Source: Brachyhypopomus gauderio
Lineage: Eukaryota > Chordata > Actinopteri > Gymnotiformes > Hypopomidae
Assembly (NCBI RefSeq): GCF_052324685.1
Contig: NC_135226.1
Span: 16,579,384 to 16,643,383, forward strand
Length of the DNA stretch: 64,000 nucleotides
Direction: 5' to 3'
A program made the translations under genes and the position numbers. The notes beneath the pieces were generated by a model. That model searched no databases. It saw nothing but the letters and a program-made list of their open reading frames with translations, and was not told the DNA's origin. Shown in pieces: positions 53,611-62,657 of the stretch (the first letter of the stretch is position 1; every line of letters begins with the position of its first letter).

Positions 53611-53831
53611 CCACGGCTGTCCACAACAATTCAAATAAAAAGGCAACTCACCAACAAAATGTAGGTGTTTGGGTGACTGTGTATGGGGAAGTGACGCTCT
53701 GGAGGTGTGTTTGGTAGTAGACGTCTCACCTGAACACTGGGACCAGCCTACAAGAACAATTGGCATAATAGAAAATGTATTTTATTTCTCTAAAAAATGT
53801 TGTCTAAAATCAGTGTAACAAGTCGAGTTTG
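53611..53831. repeat. LTR-like fragment shared with 43526-43747
   Basis: Same segment and nearly the same sequence as upstream of OR6, ending with the target duplication GTTTG. Confidence 0.6.
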
Positions 53832-54213
53832 TGTTAGAAACAGCATGTGATCCATCCTGAGAAGATTCAGTTCACCTGCTACTCATTACCCCACCCCTTT
53901 CACGACTACTTATACTTCCACTTCACAGTTCCGGATTGCGATGTATTATTGCTATGCCACATACCGAGCATTCTACTCAAGCTATAGTCTTAGACCTCAT
54001 ACCCTGCCTAGCCCTACTGTACCTTCTGGCCTCTGTCTTCCCAGCGTGACCCATAACCGGCGTGACCATCCTGACCTAGTTTGCAGCACCCCTGTTTATC
54101 GTTCTCTAAATCTATCGAGTCTTTCATCAGTTTAAGTGCTGTATATTCGCTCTAATAATAAAAGCGGCTATTCTCCGCATTTGGATCCTTGACTGCCTAG
54201 TTAATACATTACA
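53832..54213 (+). repeat. solo LTR upstream of OR7
   Basis: Orthologous in position to 43748-44153: the same ends (TGTTAGAAACAGC, TTAATACATTACA) and target duplication GTTTG (53827-53831, 54214-54218). It lacks about 24 bp present in the OR6 copy. Confidence 0.9.
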
Positions 54214-54880
54214 GTTTGTTTGATTTAAGATGGGACAAGTGAATTCAAATGAACAAACACTAAAGGAATTAAGCAAATCAACAAAAACACTAATTACATA
54301 AACAATAACGAAACATGAAATTTGAATCTTTTAATTTGATAGTAAGAGTATTGATTTATTGACTGAAATTACTTCCTGCATTTCTGCTCTGCACTCTATA
54401 ACCCACACTATTTAATTTATAATCTGGTATGAATCTATCAGGTATACAGTGAGGAAAGCACAGGTCTTAGATCATGCATATTCAATAGCCTTTGTTTTCA
54501 CAATGGGGCAAAGAATTCCTGTAGATCATTAATCCACCACAAATTTCCAAAACCTAGAAAGTGGGTTTACATGGTAATTTATTGAGTCTGATGGAATTTA
54601 GGGTCATGGTTTCTTAGTCAGAAACAACACGCTAGAAGGATAATACTTTCCTAATCTGTGGACTTTATGGAACTTACAGTTTGACACCAGGTAAACCATT
54701 TCATGGCTTTGTTGCTTGACATCTTGGTTCCTGTTTGTGGGCCATGGATGAAGGAATGTTCACTCTGACCAGATCAGAGAATCAGATTAAAGCTTTTTTT
54801 TATCCATTCATGCAAAGCCAAAGTGTTCATAGATTTTCAATCAACATCACTATGTATTTTAACTCTTAGTAAGCTCATCA

Positions 54881-54952
54881 GTAAATTGCATCTTCAGGGA
54901 GCTGCTACATCATTGTCAACATCATCTAAATAACAAAACTTTGTATATATAA
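54881..54952 (+). promoter_or_regulatory. OR7 proximal promoter
   Basis: TAAATTGCATCTTCAGGG (from 54882) and TATATAA (54946-54952), 209 bp before the ATG. Confidence 0.5.
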
Positions 54953-55160
54953 GCATGGGTACCACACATGAAAAGCAACTGACTATGGGAAAGTCAGCAC
55001 TACAATGCCTCGGAAATGAACATCAGATGGTTATGTACATGTTATGGAGATATATGCAGAAGGAAACAAAATCACTCAGAGCATTCTTTTTTAAATTGAT
55101 GCTTGTACATTTTGAATGATTGCAGTCAGATTTTGTATCTAAATGGACTGAGAAAGACTG

Positions 55161-56099
55161 ATGGAAAATTCATCCACAAAATTTATGTTTGTACTTCATG
55201 GACTGAATGACACAATGACAAACAAACAAATTTACTTTGCATTTGGTCTTATTGTGTACATAATTACACTGTTTGTAAATTTGCTGCTAGTCATAACAAT
55301 TATTCTGGATAAGACACTTTGTGAACCTATGTATCTGTTCATATGCAGTTTGTTTGTAAACGGAATTTGTGGTGCTTCTGCTTTCTATCCAAACATCCTT
55401 GCTGATCTTTTATCAGACTCATCGATCATTTCATATATAGCTTGTCAGACACAAACATATGTAATTTTCTTTTATACTTTGTGTGAAATAACATGTCTAA
55501 CAGTCATGGCATATGACAGGTATGTAGCTATTTGTAAGCCTTTGGAATATCTCACCATTATGACACACCAGAAGGTTATGAAACTGCTGGTGTTTAGTTG
55601 GCTCTTCTCCTTACTGCAGACGGCCATCATGACAGTGATGACAGCCAGTTTGCCTTTATGTGGTAATGACATTGACAAACTTTACTGTTCAGTCGTGGAT
55701 ATTGCTATGCTATCTTGCACAGATGTGCCTATGATTGATGTGTATGGGAACATTCTAATACTTTCTCTTGTTGCGCAAATGACATTTATTATTACATCAT
55801 ATATTTACATAATCAGAACCTCTTTACAATCCTATACAGGAAGGGTTAAATTCATGCAGACATGTCTTCCCCATTTAATCACCCTCACAAACTTCATTGT
55901 TTCTCTACTCTTTGATATTACGCATTCTCGCTATGTCAAAAGTCAGTCACAGCAAGCTCTGCACAATATATTGGGGATGGAGTACCTTGTTTTGCCTCCG
56001 CTCCTAAATCCCATAATATATGGAATTAATCTGACCAAGATGCAGCGCCAGTTTGTGAAACTCTATGTGAACAAATTGAAAGCACTGAGACAGGGCTGA
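55161..56099 (+). CDS. OR7: fish-type olfactory receptor (GPCR), group B
   Basis: Intact single-exon receptor of 312 residues starting MENSSTKF. Landmarks as in OR6: N3 and N16, LCEP, C95, MAYDRYVAICKP, ECL2 YCSVVDIAMLSC, VLPPLLNPIIYG, KLKALRQG. Its flanks are almost identical to those of OR6, yet the protein differs in patches: TM3 QTQTYVIFFYTLCE as in OR8, TM4 LLVFSWLF, SLQSYTG in the third intracellular loop and MEYLVLPP in TM7 as in OR5. So most changes sit in or near membrane segments that bind ligand in this family. The codon before the ATG is CTG here and in OR8, GTG in the others. No breaks. Confidence 0.96.
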   Translation: MENSSTKFMFVLHGLNDTMTNKQIYFAFGLIVYIITLFVNLLLVITIILDKTLCEPMYLFICSLFVNGICGASAFYPNILADLLSDSSIISYIACQTQTYVIFFYTLCEITCLTVMAYDRYVAICKPLEYLTIMTHQKVMKLLVFSWLFSLLQTAIMTVMTASLPLCGNDIDKLYCSVVDIAMLSCTDVPMIDVYGNILILSLVAQMTFIITSYIYIIRTSLQSYTGRVKFMQTCLPHLITLTNFIVSLLFDITHSRYVKSQSQQALHNILGMEYLVLPPLLNPIIYGINLTKMQRQFVKLYVNKLKALRQG

Positions 56100-56399
56100 T
56101 ATCTGTGCCAAAAAACATTCTGCCTTAATATAAGCAGAATTTTCATATCATTAGAGCAGAGAACATTGTATTTATTTTCTTCCAAAGAAAATGTGGTCAC
56201 CCTTGTGTGTTAAGACCAATCAACTGGAAGGGAATTAAAAAACCATAAGATTAAATCAATTCTCAACAGCAAAACTGCATGATGTTATCATGAACGAATT
56301 AAGACATGCATTTTAAATCTGAATTACTCAGATACTCAGAAGTTGGCTTGTAGGACTGAAGAAATGTTAACTGTTAGAATTGGAAAACTAAAATATCTG

Positions 56400-56400
<1 letters not shown>

Positions 56401-56452
<52 letters not shown>
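56401..56452. repeat. (TA)n microsatellite
   Basis: About 52 bp of TA; shorter than the OR6 copy, otherwise the same context. Confidence 0.9.
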
Positions 56453-56458
<6 letters not shown>

Positions 56459-56689
56459 TAATACATATATATAATGTTTCATAATGAGCTTAGTTTGTTA
56501 AACTTAGTTTTGGAAAAGTGATTAAAATGTTTATGATATCTACATGAAATAAAACTTAAGGTTTTAATGCTTACAAAATAATTTTACTATTATTTGAGAG
56601 ATGATTTTCCTGCAGTCTCTCTGACAGTGATGTTCAAGGTACGATTAAACAGAAAAACCACTAGTATTAAATTATCAAAGTTATTAAAC

Positions 56690-56789
56690 TATCACTTTTA
56701 TGGGGTTGTTTAAAATGACAGAACAGGCAAGTGCTTGGATAGCTGAATAGCCCCAACTTTGTTTTTTTTATTCGCGTTAAGCAAATGAA
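56690..56789. promoter_or_regulatory. conserved noncoding block downstream of OR7
   Basis: Identical by eye to the OR6 block. Confidence 0.4.
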
Positions 56790-57079
56790 ACATTTACAAA
56801 TGAAAACAGTTACAGTTAAAGTTCAATTTAAGAATACACCACCTTTTTTGAATGAATTAAAATTTCATTCAAATGAAACAGCTCCAATCCGGATTTAGAT
56901 GATTAGATAAAGTGTTTTATTCTAACTGTGCTACCAATCTAAATTTAAAAGATTTAGTGTTACTGTTTACTGTAGTTTAATTAAATATAATGTAAATGGT
57001 TAACCCTTAGCCAACTTCCTAAATTTTGGTATGTGTGGCACACTATGTCACACTCCCAAAGCAGAACATTATAGGATAT

Positions 57080-57321
57080 TGTAACACTGAGGAAGGCAGG
57101 CACAATGAGGCAAGTGCGTTCGGACGCAAACAAGTTTATTTAAGCGTGGATAGCGCACAGTAAATTTATACATGAAACACGAAACGCAGACATTTGCTTC
57201 TGACAAAGACGAGCACGGGATGCTGCACGAACGCACATTAAATAGACGAACTACATAAGCCCCAACACGAGTGATCACGAGACGAGCCACAGGTGAGACA
57301 GATCAACACACTCACAAACAA
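57080..57321 (-). repeat. truncated LTR (37.3-kb family)
   Basis: Duplicate of 47042-47283, with the same truncation point and flanks. Confidence 0.65.
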
Positions 57322-57396
57322 CCAGGGGCAGACTGGGGAGAAAAAGTGGCCTGGGAGTTCCTGCCAGACTGGCCCACTATATCCCGACAAACTGGC

Positions 57397-57401
<5 letters not shown>

Positions 57402-57452
<51 letters not shown>
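57402..57452. repeat. (TA)n microsatellite
   Basis: Uninterrupted TA run replacing the left end of the hAT copy. Confidence 0.85.
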
Positions 57453-57456
<4 letters not shown>

Positions 57457-58242
57457 GTTGGGAACTGGGTCAAAATGGGTAAGCAAACTATGATGACTTT
57501 CACCTTGATAGTTTAGCTTGGCTGATAGTTTAGCTTGGCTGTATTCCTAACCAAATTGCACAGTAGGGGCGAGAACGAGTGTTCAAACCTGTGAATTACA
57601 AATCGTTCGTGTGTTTACATGGATGCAGCCACGAAGTCGCCAGGTTTGCTTCATGGAAAATTCATTTTTAAGAACGTAAAGTGTTACCAGAGCGGAGCTC
57701 GGAGCGGTCATTTTCTGCATGGTCCTAGCGCTAGATTCGTTGCTATTTAAATATTTCTTTTTAATCGTTAAAACAGCAGAGGACCAAAACCAGCTTTTGA
57801 AAAAGTCCCCCCCCCCTTACGTCCGTGAGGTTAAATGTACTAAATGTTGGCTTACATTTCAAATATCATGTTTAGCTGAATAAAAATGTTATCAACCCCT
57901 TTTAATGTACAGTATGTAGGCTTACAAATTCATGTTTAACTGAATAAACCATTGAACAAGAGTACATTTTATTGAACATGTTTTTTTTTCTTCAAGTATC
58001 AAAGTAGAACAGCTTTCTCAAGCAGTCATTGATGCATTTTGGAAACAGGAGATGAGCCCCTGGTCTAATGCACCCTCTGTATTAAGAAACCCTATCTCAA
58101 AAACTGACTTTTAGTTATTAATTGGGTAGCACGCATATGAGCCATTTTGATGATGAGATTAATCTAGATTAGATTAATCTAGATTAATTTCAAGATTTCA
58201 GTGAGATTAATCTAGATTAAAAAAATTAATCTATGCCCACCC
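57453..58242 (+). mobile_element. hAT copy (family of 5978-6951), continuous
   Basis: Reverse-complement relative of the element at 6 kb, ending in the terminal repeat GCCCACCCCTAA (58231-58242). At 57890-57910 it reads TTATCAACCCCTTTTAATG without the LTR element that interrupts the copy at 47846. The left terminus is lost to (TA)n. No BED-finger ORF remains. Confidence 0.8.
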
Positions 58243-58291
58243 CTAATATATATATATATGTATATTTGTATGTGTGTCTGTGTATGAATCT

Positions 58292-58481
58292 ATACAACGT
58301 TCCGCGCGGGGCAGAACAGGGAGGCGGACACAAACGCTGAGGAGAGCGAGATTTATTCAAGGAAATTCCAAAGGCAGAGTCGAGATAGCAGGCAGGGGTC
58401 ATAACGGGCAGGCAATCCGGACATGACATACGCACAGACATGACTTAAACAAAACCAGGAGGACTCACGGACAAGGGAGGA
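58292..58481 (-). repeat. LTR fragment (47.8-kb family)
   Basis: ACAACGTTCCGCGCGGGGCA to ACGGACAAGGGAGGA aligns with the 3' part of the LTRs at 47846 and 50306, but is more diverged. It is joined directly to a piece of another LTR family. Confidence 0.7.
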
Positions 58482-58588
58482 TCTCTATTATCACCGTTTG
58501 GTCTGAGAATTTCTGTTCTGTGCACCATGGACAATAAAGCCTTTAGTCCACAGCCTTTGCCTCATGCTGCCTCTATCCCCGCTTCACA
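58482..58588 (+). repeat. LTR fragment (40.9-kb family)
   Basis: TCTCTATTATCACCGTTTGG to CCCCGCTTCACA matches 52233-52339. The following GGTGCATAATATCACTTATT is also shared with the OR7 unit. Confidence 0.75.
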
Positions 58589-58627
58589 GGTGCATAATAT
58601 CACTTATTATATTGACTATTATATACA

Positions 58628-59600
58628 ATAATGACTGACCATAATATGACGCAGTAGGCAGAGCCAGCTCCCGCTAGCCTTGCAATGCCCCTGGTTAGCA
58701 AACATTTCCAGGACAGACTGACCCATCTCCAGTTGTTTATATTGAGGGATACTATGGGTAATCGCATATGCGTTCCCTCTCTTGCTCTCTGCCCTGAAGT
58801 ATAAAATGGAGAAATGGCGTGGACCTTGGAGGGATTCTGTAATTTAATGCGGACTAGGTTAGCTGGAGTTGCTGCACAGTTCTCACCCCCATGACTCTGG
58901 GAACCCCCCACAGCTGTGCTCCCCAAGGACAATTTTGGGGGAAGCTGTGACCGGACACACCAAACCCTCAGAGCCCAACAGGCCGACCCTATCGGCCCTG
59001 GGGCCACATATCATTCCGTCTCCTCGCCTGTTGCGCCACTCCTGAGCATCTTCTCCCCTGCTGCACCACTCCCTAGCAACACTTCACCTACCACAACGCT
59101 CTCCAGGGCCTCCCCGGCCACATCACCTCCCAGGGCCTCCTCGGCAACAAGATTCCCCAGGACCCTTGCAGCCAAAGCATCTTCTGACAATGCCGTCTCC
59201 TCGGCCACCGTTCCTGTCTCCATGACCCAGAATGGGTCAGCCACTGTTCATGCCTCCATGACCCAGGTGGGGTCAATTTCCGTTCCTCCCACCCCGATGC
59301 GGAAGTAGTCTACTACCGTTCTTCTCCTGCCCACGCAAACTAGATGGGGTCAACCATGGCTCCCAACCCCACTACCCGGCTGGGGATGACCATGGCTCCT
59401 GCCCCTGCAACTCAGAAGATCACTCACGGCCTGTCAGCCAGTCCCCACAGCCCCGCCGGTCCACTCGGCCCGTCTGCTGGCCCCTGCAGCCCGTCCACAG
59501 GCTCCACCGGTCCTCACGGTCTGTCTTCGGACTTCTCCGGTCCCCACAGAGACTGCAGTGCCTGCCTGTGGGCCAGGAACTGAAACTGAAATTTCCCTAA
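58628..59600 (+). mobile_element. gag-like, proline/threonine-rich element (copy 3)
   Basis: Shorter than copies 1 and 2: part of the repeat-coding stretch is missing near 59010. It has a different 3' end (HSPAGPLGPSAGPCSPSTG). Broken; no LTRs of its own. Confidence 0.55.
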
Positions 59601-59687
59601 TTTTTTTAACAATACCAATTGGCATAATAGAAAATGTATTTTATTTCTCTAATAAATGTCTAAAATCCGTGTAACAAGTCGAGTTTG

Positions 59688-60060
59688 TGGTATAAACAGC
59701 CCGTGATCCATCCTGGGAAGATTCAGTTCACCTGCTACTCATTACCCCACCCCTTTCACGACTACTTAAACTTCCACTTCACAGTTCCGGATTGCGATGT
59801 ATTATTGCTATGCCACATACCGAGTGTTTTACCCAAGCGATTGTCTCTCCATGTACTGACCTCTGTTCTCCTCCTAGACCTCGTTCCCTGCCTAGCCCTA
59901 CTGTACCTTCTGGCCTCTGTCTTCCCAGCATGACCCTGGACCATTCTGACATTGTTTGCAGCACCCCTGTGCATCATTCTCTAAATATTTAAGTGCTGTA
60001 TATTCGATCTATTAATAAAAGTGGCATTTGGATCCTTGTCTGCCTGCTTAATATGTTACA
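59688..60060 (+). repeat. solo LTR upstream of OR8
   Basis: Same insertion as beside OR6 and OR7, with target duplication GTTTG (59683-59687, 60061-60065). More diverged: it starts TGGTATAAACAGC and ends TTAATATGTTACA. Confidence 0.88.
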
Positions 60061-60730
60061 GTTTGCTTGATTTAAGATGGGATGAGTGAATTCAGACGAA
60101 CACACATTAAAGGAATTAAGCAAACCAACAAAAACACTAATTAAATAAACAATAATGAAACATGAAATTTGAATCTTTTAATTGGATAGAACGATACAAT
60201 TGATTTATTGACTATTGATTGAAATTAATTCCTGCATTTCTGCTCTGCACTCTATAACCCACACTATTGAATTTATAATCTGGTATGAATACATCAGGTA
60301 TACAGTGAGGAAAGCACATGTCTTGGATCACGCATATTCAATAGCTTTTGTTTTCACAATGGGGCAAATAATTCCTGTAGGACAGGAAGAATTTCCACAC
60401 TAGAAAGTGTGTTTATCTGGTATTTTATTGAGTCTGGTGGAATTTAGGGTCATAGTTTCTTAGTCAGAAACAACATGCTAGCGGGATCGTACTTTCCTAA
60501 TCAGTGGACTTTATGGCACTTTCAGTGTGACACTAGGTAAACCATTTTATGGCTTTGTTGCTTGACATCTTGGTTTCTGTGTGTGGGCCATGGATGAGAG
60601 AAAGTTCATTTTGACCAGATCAGAGTTTTAGATTAAAGCTTCTTTTTTTTTATCCATTGATGCAAAGCCAGTGTTCATGGATTTTCAATCAATACCATTA
60701 TGTTTTTTTTAACTTGTAGTAAGCTCATGA

Positions 60731-60846
60731 GTAAATTGCATCATCAGGGAGCTGCTACATCATTGTCAACTAAATAACAAAACTTTGGATATATAAGCAT
60801 GGGTACCACGCATGAAAAGCAACTGATGCGTGGTACCCATGCTTAT
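60731..60846 (+). promoter_or_regulatory. OR8 proximal promoter with 21-bp perfect hairpin
   Basis: TAAATTGCATCATCAGGG (from 60732) and TATATAA (60790-60796), 242 bp before the ATG. Directly over the TATA box lies a perfect inverted repeat: 60793-60813 (ATAAGCATGGGTACCACGCAT) pairs with 60826-60846 across a 12-base loop. In OR6 and OR7 the second arm is absent and ACTATGGGAAAGTCAGC stands there instead. Confidence 0.6.
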
Positions 60847-61037
60847 AGTCATGTAGTCAGCACTACAATGCCACAGAAATGAACATCAGATGGTTACGTA
60901 CGTTATGGAGATATATGCAGAAAGAAAAAAAATCATTAAGAACATTCATTAAGAACATGAATTCTTTGTTAATTGATGCTTATACATTTTAAATGATAGC
61001 AGTCTGATTTTGTATCTAAATGGACTGAGAACGACTG

Positions 61038-61976
61038 ATGGAAAATTCATCCACAGAGTTCGTATTTGTACTTCATGGACTGAATGACACAATGACAAAC
61101 AAACAAATTTACTTTGCATTTGGTCTTATTGTGTACATAATTACACTGTTTGTAAATTTGCTGCTAGTCATAACAATTATTCTGGATAAGACACTTTGTG
61201 AACCTATGTATCTGTTTATATGCAGTTTATTTCTAAATGGAATATGTGGTGCTTCTGCTTTCTATCCAAAGATTCTTTCTGATCTTCTATCAGACTCATC
61301 AATCATTTCATATATACCTTGTCAGACACAAACATATGTAATTTTCTTTTATACTTTGTGTGAAATCACATGTCTAACAGTCATGGCATATGACAGGTAT
61401 GTAGCTATTTGTAAGCCTTTGGAATATCTCACCATTATGACATATAAGAAGGTTGGGAAACTGCTGGCTTTTAGTTGGCTCTTCTCCTTACTGCAGACAG
61501 CCATCATGACAGTGATGACAGCCAGTTTGCCTTTATGTGGTAATGACATTGACAAACTTTACTGTTCAGTCGTGGATATTGTTATACTATCTTGCACAGA
61601 TGTGACTATAATTGATGTGTATGGGAATATTCTAACACTTTCTCTTGTTGCTCAAATAACTTTTATAATTACGTCATATATTTATATAATCAGAACCTCT
61701 TTAAAATCCAAGACAGGGAGGGTTAAATTTATGCAGACATGTATTCCCCATTTAATCACCCTCACCAATTTCACTGTTGGCCTATTCTTTGATCTTTCAC
61801 ATTCTCGCTATATCAAAAGTCAGTCACAGCAAGCTCTGCACAATATATTGGGTATGGAGTTTCTTGTTTTGCCTCCGCTCCTAAATCCCATAATATATGG
61901 AATTAATCTAACCCAGATGCGGCGCCAGTTTGTGAAACTCTACGTGAACAAATTTAATGCACTGAGACAGGGCTGA
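61038..61976 (+). CDS. OR8: fish-type olfactory receptor (GPCR), group B
   Basis: Intact single-exon receptor of 312 residues starting MENSSTEF. N3 and N16 sites, LCEP, C95, MAYDRYVAICKP at 117-127, ECL2 YCSVVDIVILSC, VLPPLLNPIIYG, KFNALRQG tail. Private residues: LFLNGICG in TM2, KILSDLLS, MTYKKVGKLLAF in the second intracellular loop and TM4, SLKSKTG, TCIPHL in place of TCLPHL, and VGLFFDLSHSRYIKSQ around the end of TM6. Its flanks are clearly more diverged than those between OR6 and OR7. No breaks. Confidence 0.96.
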   Translation: MENSSTEFVFVLHGLNDTMTNKQIYFAFGLIVYIITLFVNLLLVITIILDKTLCEPMYLFICSLFLNGICGASAFYPKILSDLLSDSSIISYIPCQTQTYVIFFYTLCEITCLTVMAYDRYVAICKPLEYLTIMTYKKVGKLLAFSWLFSLLQTAIMTVMTASLPLCGNDIDKLYCSVVDIVILSCTDVTIIDVYGNILTLSLVAQITFIITSYIYIIRTSLKSKTGRVKFMQTCIPHLITLTNFTVGLFFDLSHSRYIKSQSQQALHNILGMEFLVLPPLLNPIIYGINLTQMRRQFVKLYVNKFNALRQG

Positions 61977-62557
61977 TATCTGTGCCAAAAAGCCCTCTGC
62001 CTTAATCTAGGCATAATTTTCTTAGCTTTAGAGCAGAGAACATTGTATTGATTTTCTTCCAAAGAAAACATGGTCACCCTTGTGTGTTAAGACCAATCAA
62101 TTGGAAGGGAATAAAAAAAACTATAAGATGAAATCAGTTCTCAACACCAGAACTGCATGAACAATGAACAACCATGAACAATGAACAATTGTTCAATCAT
62201 GAACAATTTAACGTCTGTATTTTAAATCTGAATTACTCAGAAATTGGCATGTAGGCCTGAAGAACTGTTAATTGACTGTTTCTAAAACTGTTAGAATTGA
62301 AAAACTGAAATATCTGGCCTATATATACATATATATAATATGTTTCATAATGAGCTTAGTTTGGTAAACATTTTAGACACTTTTCCAAAACTAAGTTTAA
62401 GATATTATCTACATTAAATAAAACTAAAGGTTTTAACGCTCACAAAAAATGTTACTGTTATTTGAGAAATGATTTTCCTGCAGTCTCTCTGACCGTGATG
62501 TTCAAGGTACGATTAAACAGAAAAACCACCAGTATTAAATTATCAAAGTTATTAAAC

Positions 62558-62655
62558 TATCACTTTTATGGGGTTGTTTAAAATGACACTATAGTCAAGT
62601 GCATGGATACCTGAGTAGCTCACACTAGGTTTTTCATTTGTGTAAAGCAAATGAA
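62558..62655. promoter_or_regulatory. conserved noncoding block downstream of OR8
   Basis: ATCACTTTTATGGGGTTGTT to GTAAAGCAAATGAAAC, the same block as after OR4-OR7, slightly more diverged. It is cut immediately after by an LTR element. Confidence 0.4.
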
Positions 62656-62657
62656 AC

